From NCBI RefSeq assembly GCF_008087085.1, contig NZ_VIYJ01000014.1, forward strand, positions 1 to 64,000: DNA of 64,000 nt. The letters are read 5' to 3'. Of this stretch, positions 1-10,090 are shown piece by piece (position 1 is the stretch's first letter; every line of letters starts with the position of its first letter). The translations under genes were made by a program, and so were the position numbers. The DNA comes from Nocardioides rubriscoriae. Lineage in GTDB: Bacteria; Actinomycetota; Actinomycetes; Propionibacteriales; Nocardioidaceae. The notes beneath the pieces were generated by a model. The model had not been told where the DNA came from. It worked only from the letters and a program-made list of their open reading frames with translations, and searched no databases.

Positions 1-384
1 GGCCGCGCGCGGACTGTGCGGCGTAGGACAGGACCATGACGGCCAGGCGTCCGATGTCCTCGCGGGCCTGCTCGTCGGTGATGTCGTAGGTCTGGCCGAA
101 CCCGAACCCGAACCCGACGCGGGGGCGAGCATGGCCACCGCGGCCTGGACGTCGACGCGCACGTCGCCGGTGTGGACCGGCAGGTTGTAGGGCTCGGCCG
201 GGGCCAGCCCGGGGGTGTAGGCGCCGTCGATGAGCAGGCCCCACACGTTCTCGAAGGGCACCCGCCCCACGAGGTCCTCGATGTCGACGCCGCGGTAGCG
301 CAGCGCCGATCCTTCCTTGTCGGGCTCGGCGATCTCGGACTCGAAAGCGACGACTCCTTCGAGCCCGTGGTGTACCTCGGTCAT
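1..384 (-). pseudogene. citA: Citrate synthase 2-like, N-terminal part, frameshifted and cut by window edge
   Basis: The frame opening at 384 reads MTEVHHGLEGVVAFESEIAE and continues through a citrate synthase N-terminal region (RGVDIEDLVGRVPFENVWGLL, VHTGDVRVDVQAA). Citrate synthase condenses acetyl-CoA and oxaloacetate. After codon GCG (118-120) the frame slips: the family-like continuation GFGQTYDITDEQAREDIGRL is in another frame. Two bases (116-117) lie between that codon and three GGGTTC repeats (98-115), so one base seems missing. The start overlaps the MarR stop as ATGA, with GAAAGGAC as ribosome site. The C-terminal part lies outside the window. It may be a real pseudogene or a sequencing error in the repeat. 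Confidence 0.8.
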
Positions 385-890
385 GTCCCGTCCTTTCGTC
401 GACGTGGTGAGGGGGCGCCGGCCGCCGGGGCGGGGTCGGTCGCGTCAGAGGGGTCGCGGGCGTCGAGCGCCGCACGCAGGCGGGACAGGATCTCGGTGAG
501 GCCGGCGACCTCGTCGGTGGAGAGCGCTTCCGACAGCCTCTCCTCGACCCTCCGGATCGCCTGGTCGGCCTGGTCGAACGTCGCCCAGCCGAGGTCGGTC
601 AGCGAGCACTCGATGAGGGACCGGTGCACGGCGTGCGGTCGCCGCGCGACCAGACCGTTGCCCTCGAGCCGCGTGAGCAGCGCGGCGACGGTCTGCGGTG
701 TCACGCCGCACCGTCGTGCGATCTCGGCTCCCGTCGCACCGGGCACGGCGGACAGCACCAGCAGCACGGAGTAGTGCGCCACCGGGATGCCTACGGGCCG
801 CAGTGCTTCTTCCTTCGCGGCCTGGCACGTGAGGTCGGTGAGCCGCAGGTGGGTGAGGAGGCGCTGGGTGTAGTCGTCGGCAGGACTCAT
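381..890 (-). CDS. MarR family transcriptional regulator
   Basis: This 169-residue protein has the MarR winged-helix layout. An N-terminal helix is followed by a helix-turn-helix near residues 55-80 (GAEIARRCGVTPQTVAALLTRLEGNGLV) and the wing (ARRPHAVHRSLIECSLTDLG), then a C-terminal dimerisation helix and a proline/arginine tail. MarR proteins usually repress and are released by small aromatic ligands. It is the third gene of a minus-strand operon, 7 bp after the MFS gene, and its stop overlaps the citrate synthase start (ATGA). I infer that it represses the operon promoter at 2759-2796. Confidence 0.9.
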   Translation of the reverse strand: MSPADDYTQRLLTHLRLTDLTCQAAKEEALRPVGIPVAHYSVLLVLSAVPGATGAEIARRCGVTPQTVAALLTRLEGNGLVARRPHAVHRSLIECSLTDLGWATFDQADQAIRRVEERLSEALSTDEVAGLTEILSRLRAALDARDPSDATDPAPAAGAPSPRRRKDGT

Positions 891-897
891 GGGTGAA

Positions 898-2136
898 CTA
901 TCGGTCGTTGCCCACCTCGGCGCCCACCCGGCACAGGCGAGCCGCGCCCGAGCCGGAGCCGGCGGCGACGAGGAAGACGAGGGGCCAGCTGACGGACCCC
1001 AGGGCGATGAGCAGGGCCGGGGCTGCGGTGACGGTCAGCCCGGTCGCGGTGTACTGCCGTCCCAGCGCCCGGCCCGCGCGCCCGGGGCCGGCGAGCTCGG
1101 CGGCGATCGTCGTCGTCACGGTGTTCCAGGAGACCGACAGCGCGCCGAGGACGAGGATGCACCCCACGGCGGCGACCTGCGCGGCCGTGCCCGGGGCCAG
1201 CGCCTCGACCGTCGCCGATGCCGCCGTCACCACCCACCCGACCGCGAGTGCGAGCGAGACGATCCTCAGCAGGCTGAGACGGGACGCGACCCGGTCCGCG
1301 ACGGGGCCGCTGAGCAGACGCAGCGCAGCGCCGACGAGCTGAGCGGCACCGAGCACCGAGGCCGCCAGCCCCGCGGAGACGCCCACCTGGTCGACGAGGA
1401 AGAGGCCCGCGGCGCCGAGCACGAGGGCCTGGGAGACCGTCAGCAGGCAAGCGACCAGGACGAGGCGGCGCGAGTCGCTGCGACCCTGGGCGTCGTCGCC
1501 GTCCACGGCCGAGCCGACGGCTCCCGGGAAGGGGCCCGGCGGGCCGGGGCGTACCGCCACCAGGACGATGCCGGCCACCACCGTGGACGCGACGACCAGC
1601 ACGGGGAACGCCCCCGACCGCACGTCGCCTCCCGCCGCGTGGGGCAGGACGAAGGCACCCAGGGCGGCGCCGACCGGCATGGCCGTCTGCCTGATGCCCA
1701 TGGCGAGGCCACGACCCCGCCGCGGGAACCACGCGAGGACGGCGCTGCCGCTGGCGGCCGGGACGCTCGCGGCCCCGACCCCGGCCAGGGCGAGCGAGAC
1801 CAGGAGGGTCACGTACCCGGCGTCGACGATCGCCATGGCACAGCCGACCGCACAGAGCGCCATGCCCGCCGACATGACGGAGCGCTCGCCCCACCGGTCG
1901 ACCAGGCGGCCCCAGGGCCACAGCGCAGCGGTGAGGCCGAGGTTGAGGGCGCCGATCGCCAGTCCGAGCCGGGCGGCGTCGAGGTCGAGCCCGGCACTCA
2001 GCGTCGGAGCGATGGACGGCAGGCCCTGGAAGACGGCCGAGCTCACCACCTGGGCCGTGAAGCCGGCGGCCAGGACGACCCAGCGGTAGGGGTGTGCACC
2101 GACCACCTGCCCGACGAAGGGCTCAGTCGCCGACAC
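898..2136 (-). CDS. MFS transporter
   Basis: This 412-residue integral membrane protein has about 12 hydrophobic segments and the major facilitator signature between helices 2 and 3 (GRLVDRWGERSVMSAG, about residues 76-91). Its length and the DRWGxR motif fit small-molecule/proton antiporters or uptake carriers of the inner membrane. The start at 2136 overlaps the end of the upstream isochorismatase-like gene by 14 bp, so the two are translationally coupled. A MarR gene follows. The arrangement resembles a ligand-induced transport and detoxification operon, but the substrate cannot be read from sequence. Confidence 0.88.
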   Translation of the reverse strand: MSATEPFVGQVVGAHPYRWVVLAAGFTAQVVSSAVFQGLPSIAPTLSAGLDLDAARLGLAIGALNLGLTAALWPWGRLVDRWGERSVMSAGMALCAVGCAMAIVDAGYVTLLVSLALAGVGAASVPAASGSAVLAWFPRRGRGLAMGIRQTAMPVGAALGAFVLPHAAGGDVRSGAFPVLVVASTVVAGIVLVAVRPGPPGPFPGAVGSAVDGDDAQGRSDSRRLVLVACLLTVSQALVLGAAGLFLVDQVGVSAGLAASVLGAAQLVGAALRLLSGPVADRVASRLSLLRIVSLALAVGWVVTAASATVEALAPGTAAQVAAVGCILVLGALSVSWNTVTTTIAAELAGPGRAGRALGRQYTATGLTVTAAPALLIALGSVSWPLVFLVAAGSGSGAARLCRVGAEVGNDR

Positions 2137-2737
2137 AGCGGTGCGGGTCGGAGAACAGCTCGGGCAGGGCGGCCGAGGTGGTCAGGCGGGCGGTGCTGGC
2201 CAGGAGCAGCTCGGCCGCGGCCGTCACCTGCGCGCTGCTCGTCGACGTGCAGTCGGCGAGCACAACGACGTCGAAGTCGCGGTCGTGGGCGTCACGCGCG
2301 GTGGACAGCACCACCAGGTCGGTCGCCACCCCGCACAGCACCACGGAGGTGACGCCCCTGCTGCGCAGCAGCAGGTCGAGGTCGGTGGCCGCGAAGGCGC
2401 TCACGCGTCGCTTCAGCACGACCGGCTCGCCGTGCCGCGCCGCGACGGGTGGCGCGAGGCGCGTCCCCCAGTCGTCCTCGGCGAGGATGCCCGCGGCGGC
2501 GGCCCCGCCGAGGAGCGGCGACCCGGCGGGCGCGTCGACGTAACCGGGCCGCAAGCCCAGTCTCGTGTGGACGACGAGCGCGCCGGCCGCGCGGGCCGCG
2601 CGCAGCGCCTCGGCGCTGCGGCTCACCACCGACCGTTCGCGCGCCTGGTCGGCGTACCCCGCGCCGGCGAAGGCCCCCGCAGGATCGGTGCCGTCGTTGA
2701 TGAGGTCCAGCATCAGCAGCGCTCGCGTCATGGTCAC
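2123..2737 (-). CDS. Isochorismatase-fold hydrolase lacking the usual nucleophilic Cys
   Basis: This 204-residue protein has the isochorismatase/cysteine hydrolase fold. The general base is D11 (MLDLIND) and the conserved lysine is K109 (LKRRVSAF). The strand that normally carries the nucleophile in GVxTDxC reads GVATDLVV, so V142 sits where Cys is expected. Cys-less members such as isochorismatases act on vinyl ethers without a covalent thioester; other Cys-less members have no known activity. It is the first gene of the operon with the MFS and MarR genes, just after a good promoter. Amidase activity is unlikely; vinyl-ether hydrolysis or a non-catalytic role is possible. Confidence 0.82.
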   Translation of the reverse strand: MTMTRALLMLDLINDGTDPAGAFAGAGYADQARERSVVSRSAEALRAARAAGALVVHTRLGLRPGYVDAPAGSPLLGGAAAAGILAEDDWGTRLAPPVAARHGEPVVLKRRVSAFAATDLDLLLRSRGVTSVVLCGVATDLVVLSTARDAHDRDFDVVVLADCTSTSSAQVTAAAELLLASTARLTTSAALPELFSDPHRCVGD

Positions 2738-2758
2738 TCTTCTACGTCGACTGTCGTA

Positions 2759-2796
2759 TATCAGGTATCTGATAGTAGATCGACACCTGCTGTCAA
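2759..2796 (-). promoter_or_regulatory. Promoter with overlapping palindromic operator
   Basis: On the minus strand TTGACA (2796-2791) is followed by a 16-base spacer and TATCAG (2774-2769), a credible -35/-10 pair for the isochorismatase-MFS-MarR-citrate synthase operon. The inverted repeat TATCAG-GTAT-CTGATA (2759-2774) covers the -10 element. Such overlap is what a repressor site looks like; the MarR protein encoded in the operon is the obvious candidate. Confidence 0.65.
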
Positions 2797-2873
2797 GGAC
2801 GGCGGACCTGCCGACCGGATCCAGCCCCAGGGACGCTCGACATCAGGCAGGACGGCGGACCAGACTCGGTCAC

Positions 2874-4256
<1,383 letters not shown>

Positions 4257-4359
4257 CGGAGACCGGCAGCACAGGCAAGCGCCTCGATGCCCAGGCATCG
4301 GGTCATCGACCGCCCCCAAGGGTGAGTACCGGTAGCGGCGGCGCGCCTACGTTCGAGCG

Positions 4360-5862
4360 GTGAGTTTTCTCGGGCACATCGTCCGCACCAAGGACGTCGA
4401 CACCGTCATCCACCAGAACGACCAGGCGCCCGAGGGCGAGGAGTCGTCCGGGCTGAAGCGGAGCCTCGGCGCCCGGGACCTGATGGGCTTCGGCATCGGG
4501 ATCGTCATCGGCACCGGCATCTTCACCCTCACCGGCGTCGAGGCCAAGAACCACGCCGGTCCCGCGATCGTGGTGTCGTTCCTCATCGCCGGCGTCGTCA
4601 GCATGCTCGCCGCGCTCTGCTACGCCGAGCTCGCGGCCGCGGTGCCGACCGCCGGGTCGTCCTACACCTACGCCTACACGACGATCGGCGAGATCTTCGC
4701 CTGGATCATCGCCTGGGACCTGATCCTGGAGTTCGCGCTCGGCGCCGCGGTGGTCGCACGCGGGTGGTCGGGCTACCTGGGCAGCGCCCTCGACCTGCCC
4801 CACCAGTACTTCGGCGAGACCGACTCGACGGTCAACCTCGGCGCCGTCTTCATCGTGCTCGTGCTCGGTGCCGTCGCCGCCGTCGGCATCCGCGAGTCCA
4901 AGCTCGTCACCAACGGATTGGTCATCATCAAGGTCACCATCTGCATCTTCGTGATCGCCGTCGGCGCCTTCTTCCTCAAGGCCAGCAACCTCACGCCGTG
5001 GTTCCCGCCCTCGGAGCCGACCCCGTCCGACTCCCAGACCTCGGGCCTGGCCCAGCCGCTGTGGCAGTTCGTGTCGGGCGTCAACCCCGAGGCCTACGGC
5101 ATCGCCGGCGTCTTCGTCGCGGCCGCCGTCGTGTTCTTCGCCTACTCCGGCTTCGAGGCCGTCGCCAACCTCGGCGAGGAGACCGACGACCCGGGTCGCG
5201 ACATGCCGCGCGGGCTGCTCGGCACCCTGGCGATCTGCACCTTGCTTTACCTCGCCGTCTGCTTCGTGCTGACCGGGATGGTCAACTACAAGGACCTCGA
5301 CGAGGGCGCCCCGATCTCCGAGGCCTTCCACTCCGTCGGCCTCGGCTGGGCGGGCGTGCTCATCGGCATCGCCGCCGTCGCCGGGCTGAGCTCGGTGATC
5401 CTGGTCGACATCGTCGCGATGGGCCGCATCGGCTTCGCGCTGTGCCGCGACGGCCTGCTGCCCCCGTCGATCGGCGCGATCCACCCGAAGTACCAGACAC
5501 CGTTCCGGATCACCGTCGGCACCACCCTCGTCGTCGCCGTGATCGCCGCATTCGTGCCGCTCGCGACGCTGGCCGAGATGGTGTCGATCGGCACCCTCTT
5601 CGCCTTCGTCGTCGTGGCGATCGCGGTCGCCGTGCTGCGCCGTACCAAGCCCCAGATGGAGCGCCCGTTCCGGACCCCGTCGGTGCCGCTGCTGCCGATC
5701 GTGTCGGCGGTGTGCTGCGTCGGGCTCATGTCGAGCCTGGCCGTCGAGACGTGGTTGCGGTTCGTCGTCTGGCTGGTCATCGGGCTGGCCGTTTACGCCG
5801 GCTACGGCTTCCGGCACTCCGCGCTGGGCCGGGGCGTGACCGGCAAGGTGACCGCCGGCTGA
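4360..5862 (+). CDS. APC family amino acid permease
   Basis: This 500-residue protein starts at GTG 4360 and belongs to the amino acid-polyamine-organocation superfamily, CAT/YfnA-like branch. After a charged cytoplasmic N-terminus, the first helix carries the substrate-binding unwound motif (GIGIVIGTGIFTLTG, about residues 45-60), followed by some 12 or more membrane helices. It sits 103 bp downstream of the aminotransferase on the same strand, so it probably imports that enzyme's substrate. The exact amino acid is not determinable. Confidence 0.88.
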   Translation: MSFLGHIVRTKDVDTVIHQNDQAPEGEESSGLKRSLGARDLMGFGIGIVIGTGIFTLTGVEAKNHAGPAIVVSFLIAGVVSMLAALCYAELAAAVPTAGSSYTYAYTTIGEIFAWIIAWDLILEFALGAAVVARGWSGYLGSALDLPHQYFGETDSTVNLGAVFIVLVLGAVAAVGIRESKLVTNGLVIIKVTICIFVIAVGAFFLKASNLTPWFPPSEPTPSDSQTSGLAQPLWQFVSGVNPEAYGIAGVFVAAAVVFFAYSGFEAVANLGEETDDPGRDMPRGLLGTLAICTLLYLAVCFVLTGMVNYKDLDEGAPISEAFHSVGLGWAGVLIGIAAVAGLSSVILVDIVAMGRIGFALCRDGLLPPSIGAIHPKYQTPFRITVGTTLVVAVIAAFVPLATLAEMVSIGTLFAFVVVAIAVAVLRRTKPQMERPFRTPSVPLLPIVSAVCCVGLMSSLAVETWLRFVVWLVIGLAVYAGYGFRHSALGRGVTGKVTAG

Positions 5863-6012
5863 CCGGGTGTGACCCGCTCACGCGTGGACGGCGGCGCGGC
5901 GGTGAACCAGCCACCGATACAGGGGCTGCTGCCGCCTCAGAAGGTGGCTGACGCACCGCTACCGCATGTCGCACTTGGGGCGTCAGGGTCGGGCGCTCGC
6001 CCCATCGCCGGA

Positions 6013-6042
6013 CCGACCCGTCGCGTGTACGCGACGGGTCGG
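6013..6042. terminator. Perfect 13-bp hairpin
   Basis: CCGACCCGTCGCG (6013-6025), a TGTA loop, and its exact complement (6030-6042) form a very stable hairpin 150 bp after the permease stop. There is no T tract, as is common for actinobacterial terminators. The rest of 5863-6109 contains no convincing gene. Confidence 0.5.
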
Positions 6043-6109
6043 CGTCTTCGGGCGGAGCGCTCGTAGCGGCACACGTCGTGTTCGGTTGCTCCGATGGCAC
6101 ACTGCTGCG

Positions 6110-6730
6110 ATGACCACCGACGTTGCTGCACCTGATGCGACTGTCACCCGGACGCGCAACCAGCACGTACTCGTGGTCGTAGTTGTCATCGTTGCCGCCA
6201 TCGCGGCGACCGTTGTCTGGCGGGTGACCGACCTCCGCTCCGGGCCGCCTCAGGTGCTCGGTCCGAGAGTGGGCGGCTTCGGCTTCGCTGCAGATCCCGT
6301 GCCGCTCCGTGAGTCGACGCTTCAGGTGGGGATCATGGCCCCGTACCGGGGGACAGAGGACCCCGAGACGTTGACCTTTCAGTCCGCCACGGCGCACTTC
6401 CGGCGCAACACTGCCGAAGCGACCGCAACCATCTCGGTGTGCCTGCCGCGCAACTCCCCGAACGGCGGACTGGGCGGAGGCGGTGCGGTGCGTGCACCCA
6501 CGCTGGAGGAGTTCTGCCGGAGCTCCAGGCCGGTCGTCCCCGGCACGACCCTCCGATGGGGCACCGAATCCATGGAGGGCGAGTTCCTCGTCCTCACCAT
6601 CCGCCCAACCCGTCCTGGCGTCGCGGAGATCGACTCGTTCGCGTTCGACTACGCCCGCGATGACGCGCACGGCGGACAGAGCGGGGTTGAGCGCATCGAC
6701 GGTCAGAAGTTCGTCGTCCGGGCACGCTGA
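6110..6730 (+). CDS. Hypothetical membrane-anchored protein
   Basis: From ATG 6110 this 206-residue protein has a short cytoplasmic N-terminus, one hydrophobic segment (HVLVVVVVIVAAIAATVVW, about residues 19-37) and a soluble exported domain with two cysteines (ISVCLP and EEFCRSS) that could form a disulfide. I recognise no family. Third-position GC is lower than in neighbouring genes. It stands alone between a hairpin and the yhhN-like gene. Confidence 0.6.
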   Translation: MTTDVAAPDATVTRTRNQHVLVVVVVIVAAIAATVVWRVTDLRSGPPQVLGPRVGGFGFAADPVPLRESTLQVGIMAPYRGTEDPETLTFQSATAHFRRNTAEATATISVCLPRNSPNGGLGGGGAVRAPTLEEFCRSSRPVVPGTTLRWGTESMEGEFLVLTIRPTRPGVAEIDSFAFDYARDDAHGGQSGVERIDGQKFVVRAR

Positions 6731-6866
6731 GCACTCAGGTGGCAGGACCACTCATCGGCAGAGGAGTGCGCGCGGGCCTCAACGGGGGCGCACCCCCAGT
6801 AACGTCGCGCCCCGAGCCCAGGACCACGCGCAGGCACCTTGCCGGGTCGCTGCCGCACGGCCCACG

Positions 6867-7581
6867 ATGGCCGCCATGCCCCGAGCCGCGGTCGTCCTGC
6901 CCGGCGCTGCGTACGTCGCCCTCGTGGTCGCCGACAGCGTGGCCGCTGCGCGGCGCACCACCGCCTCCCGGCGGCTGCGGCACGTGCTCAAGCCGGCGTT
7001 GATGCCCACGCTCGCGGCAGCGTTCCTGCAGGCCACGCGCGGCGGCGCAGGCGGCGCCGGCACCGAGCGCCTGCGCACCGGGACGGCGGCCGCCCAGCTG
7101 CTCTCCTGGGGCGGCGACGTGGCGCTGCTCGGCACGTCCGAGCGGTCGTTCCTGACCGGCGTCGGCTCCTTCTCCGGGGCGCACGTCGCCTACATCGCGG
7201 CGTTCGCCTCGGTGCGCGGCGGGCGCGCGGACCGCGACACCGCCGCCCCTCGCGGCGACGCTCGGCCTCTGGCTGACCGCCGCCCCCCTGATGAGTGCGG
7301 CGGCCGCGCGACAGGACCCGGCGCTGCGGGTCGCGGTCGCTGCCTACGCGACCATCGTGTCGGCCATGTTCGCAGGCTCCCACCAGCTCGACCCCGCTCT
7401 GCCGCTGCGAGCGCGCCGAGCCCTGCGCGCCGGCGCGGCGCTCTTCCTGCTCTCCGACAGCGTGCTGGCGTCGCAGAAGTTCCTGCTCGCCGAGCCGCGA
7501 CCGCTGCTCGAGCTCGTCGTCATGTCGACCTACACCGCGGGCCAGGGCCTGATCGCGGCGGGCGCGGCCCAGGCGCGGTGA
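6867..7581 (+). pseudogene. YhhN family (lysoplasmalogenase-like) membrane protein, frameshifted
   Basis: YhhN/TMEM86 proteins are polytopic membrane proteins; some hydrolyse the vinyl-ether bond of lysoplasmalogens. The first half (MPRAAVVLPGAAYVALVVAD, then LSWGGDVALLG and FLTGVGSFSGAHVAYIAAFA) is in one frame to about 7247. The second half (LAATLGLWLTAAPLM, then FLLSDSVLASQKFL) continues in the +1 frame from 7249 to the stop at 7581. The switch lies in the C run 7246-7249, where deleting one C restores a single full-length frame. Either the gene is inactive or the run is miscounted. Confidence 0.8.
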
Positions 7582-7623
7582 TCCGCGCGGAGGCCGACGC
7601 AGCCGTGACGACCTGACGTCGAC

Positions 7624-7650
7624 GTAACTCCGCGTTGTGACCGGCGTTAC
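7624..7650. promoter_or_regulatory. Inverted repeat before the GH31 gene
   Basis: GTAACTCCG (7624-7632) and CGGCGTTAC (7642-7650) form a 9-bp inverted repeat with one mismatch, ending 6 bp before the glycosidase start. The position suggests a repressor operator for that gene. No regulator is encoded next to it. Confidence 0.35.
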
Positions 7651-7656
7651 TGCTAC

Positions 7657-10089
7657 ATGCGGTCCCCCCGACTGACGCTGTTCCGACTCAGCCTGCTGAC
7701 CCTGGTGCTGACCGCGACGCTGCTCGTCGCGGGTCCTCAGGCCCAGGCCCAGCCCCAGCCGCGAGGCCGGACCCAGGCCCCGACCCAGGACCGCGCCGTG
7801 GTCGACGGGCGCGCCCGCTTCCGGGTGATCACGCCCAGCCTGATCCGGATGGAGTACGCCGCCGACGGCCGCTTCGAGAACACGCCGACCGTGACCGTGC
7901 CCGACCGCGACGGAGCGGCACCGCGTTTCACCACCGGCGTGGAAGGCGCTTGGCGGGTGATCCGGACCGACCGGGTCGAGCTGCGCTGGCGACGGGGTCG
8001 TGACTTCAGCGCCGGCAACCTCGTCCTCACCTTCCGCGACGGCAGCAGGTCGCGCACGGTGCGGCCGCGCCCCGACGCCCGGCACTCCTACCTCGGCGGG
8101 TGGACGCGGGGGCTCGACCTCTCGACCGGCCGGGAGCCGCTCAACCACGGCATCCTGACCCGGGAGGGCTGGTACGTCGTCGACGACACCGACACCGCCC
8201 TGCTGGTCGACCGGGGCCCCGGCTTCCGGGTCCGACCGCAGCGCTCCGGCACCTACCGCGACTGGTACGCCTTCGCCTACGGCCACGACCTCCGCCGGGC
8301 CCTGGCCGACCTGCGCACGCTGACGGGGGCCGCCCCGTTGCTGCCGCGCAACGCGTTCGGCGTGTGGTTCTCGAAGTACTTCGCCTACACCGATGCCGAG
8401 TTCCGCGCACTCGTGGAGCGCTTCGACACCGAGCGCGTGCCGCTCGACACGCTCTCGCTCGACACCGACTTCAAGCGCCAGAACGACCCGATCGGCTCGG
8501 CCCTGGCCACCCTCGTGGTGGGGCAGCCGGGCCGGATGTTCGCGTGGAACGGGTGGGACTGGAACAAGGACCTGTTCCCCGACCCCGACACGTTCGTCGA
8601 CTGGGCCCAGCGCCGCGACCTCGCCCTGATCGCCAACATCCACCCGTCGATCAGCAGCAACGACCCGCAGTTCGAGGCCACCGACCGGGCGGCCGGCGGC
8701 CTCGCGGCGAGCCAGGACTGCCGGACCATCCAGGCCGACACCACCGGCCAGTGCCACGTCTTCGACTGGACCGACCCGCGCCAGCTCACGGCGTACTTCG
8801 ACCTGCACGACACGCTCGCCGCCACCGGGATCGACGCGTTCTGGCTCGACTGGTGCTGCGAGGCCCAGGGCGCCGCGGACGCCCCCGGGCTCAGCCCCGA
8901 CACCTGGATCAACTCGCAGTACGCCGCCTACAACCGCGGGCTGGGCAGCCGGTGGCCGGCGCTGTCGCGCATCGGTGGCGAGTACCGCAACGACGGTTCC
9001 TACGGCGACCGCAGCGTGGGCGCCGGGGGCACGGGCGCCCTGGCCGAGCACCGCAGCGCCATCCACTTCACCGGTGACACCTGCGCCACGTGGGAGATGC
9101 TGGCCTTCGAGGCCGAGCACACCGCGGCCGAGTCCGCGATCGGCATGCCCTACGTGAGCCACGACATCGGCAGCTTCAACGGCGCGCCCCAGGGCGGCGA
9201 GTGCAACGCGGTCACCGCCGCGGTGGCGAGGGCACCGCTCCCCGACGACCTCTACGTCCGGTGGCTGCAGCTCGGCACGTTCCAGCCGCTCGACCGGGTG
9301 CACTCCAACCACGGCCAGCGCCTGCCCTGGGAGTACGCCGGCCGGACCCGCAGCGCCGCGACGAAGGCCCTGCGGCTGCGTGGCGAGATGGTGCCGTACA
9401 CGTACACCGCAGCCCGACGGGCCGTCGACACCGGCCTGCCGATCAACGGGCCGCTCTACCTGCGCTGGCCCCGCCAGGAGGCGGCGTACCGGCACCCGAC
9501 CCAGTTCACCTTCGGCCGCGACCTCGTGGTCGCGCCCGTGACGACGCCGGGCACGCGCGCGGCGGTGCGGCTGTGGGTGCCGCCGGGGCAGTGGGTCGAG
9601 CGGACCACGGGGCGGCGTCTGAGCGGCCCCTCGGTCGCCACGGTCGAGGTCGGGCTGGACCACGTCCCGGTCCTGGTGCGGGCCGGCTCGGTGCTCCCGA
9701 CCCACCGCGTCGGCGCCAACGCGGGCGTGGCCCCGACGACGCGGATGGTGCTCACCGCCTACCCGGGACGACGCGGCGGCGGCCAGCTCTACGACGACGC
9801 CGGCACCGGTTTCGGCTACGAGCGCAGCGCCTTCACGCGGACCTCCTTCGACCAGCAGCGACGCAGCGGCACGGTGACGGTCCGGATCGGGCGCGCGGTC
9901 GGCGGCTTCGACGGAGCGCTGAGGGCGCGCACCTGGGAGCTCCGGGTGCTCGCCGTCGACCGGCCCACGACGGTGCAGGTGGACGGACGACGCGTCAGCA
10001 CCTGGTCCTACGACGCCAGGACCCGGTCGGTCCGGGTGGTGCTCGCGCGGGTGCCCAGCAGCCGCGGCGCGACGGTGCGGCTCGGCTGA
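7657..10089 (+). CDS. Secreted glycoside hydrolase family 31
   Basis: This 810-residue protein carries a signal peptide (RLSLLTLVLTATLLVAG, cleavage near AQA at residues 29-31), then the N-terminal beta-sandwich typical of GH31, the TIM barrel and a C-terminal beta domain. The likely nucleophile is D398 in DAFWLDWCCE, equivalent to the WxDxxE motif, and the likely acid/base is D474 in HFTGDTCATWEML. GH31 enzymes include alpha-glucosidases, alpha-xylosidases and sulfoquinovosidases; I cannot choose among them. Export implies action on extracellular oligosaccharides. No sugar transporter is adjacent. Confidence 0.88.
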   Translation: MRSPRLTLFRLSLLTLVLTATLLVAGPQAQAQPQPRGRTQAPTQDRAVVDGRARFRVITPSLIRMEYAADGRFENTPTVTVPDRDGAAPRFTTGVEGAWRVIRTDRVELRWRRGRDFSAGNLVLTFRDGSRSRTVRPRPDARHSYLGGWTRGLDLSTGREPLNHGILTREGWYVVDDTDTALLVDRGPGFRVRPQRSGTYRDWYAFAYGHDLRRALADLRTLTGAAPLLPRNAFGVWFSKYFAYTDAEFRALVERFDTERVPLDTLSLDTDFKRQNDPIGSALATLVVGQPGRMFAWNGWDWNKDLFPDPDTFVDWAQRRDLALIANIHPSISSNDPQFEATDRAAGGLAASQDCRTIQADTTGQCHVFDWTDPRQLTAYFDLHDTLAATGIDAFWLDWCCEAQGAADAPGLSPDTWINSQYAAYNRGLGSRWPALSRIGGEYRNDGSYGDRSVGAGGTGALAEHRSAIHFTGDTCATWEMLAFEAEHTAAESAIGMPYVSHDIGSFNGAPQGGECNAVTAAVARAPLPDDLYVRWLQLGTFQPLDRVHSNHGQRLPWEYAGRTRSAATKALRLRGEMVPYTYTAARRAVDTGLPINGPLYLRWPRQEAAYRHPTQFTFGRDLVVAPVTTPGTRAAVRLWVPPGQWVERTTGRRLSGPSVATVEVGLDHVPVLVRAGSVLPTHRVGANAGVAPTTRMVLTAYPGRRGGGQLYDDAGTGFGYERSAFTRTSFDQQRRSGTVTVRIGRAVGGFDGALRARTWELRVLAVDRPTTVQVDGRRVSTWSYDARTRSVRVVLARVPSSRGATVRLG

Positions 10090-10090
10090 G

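Noticed and set aside
5869..6066. 65-codon plus-strand frame after the permease
   Set aside because: It overlaps the perfect hairpin, lacks a ribosome site and has no protein-like pattern.
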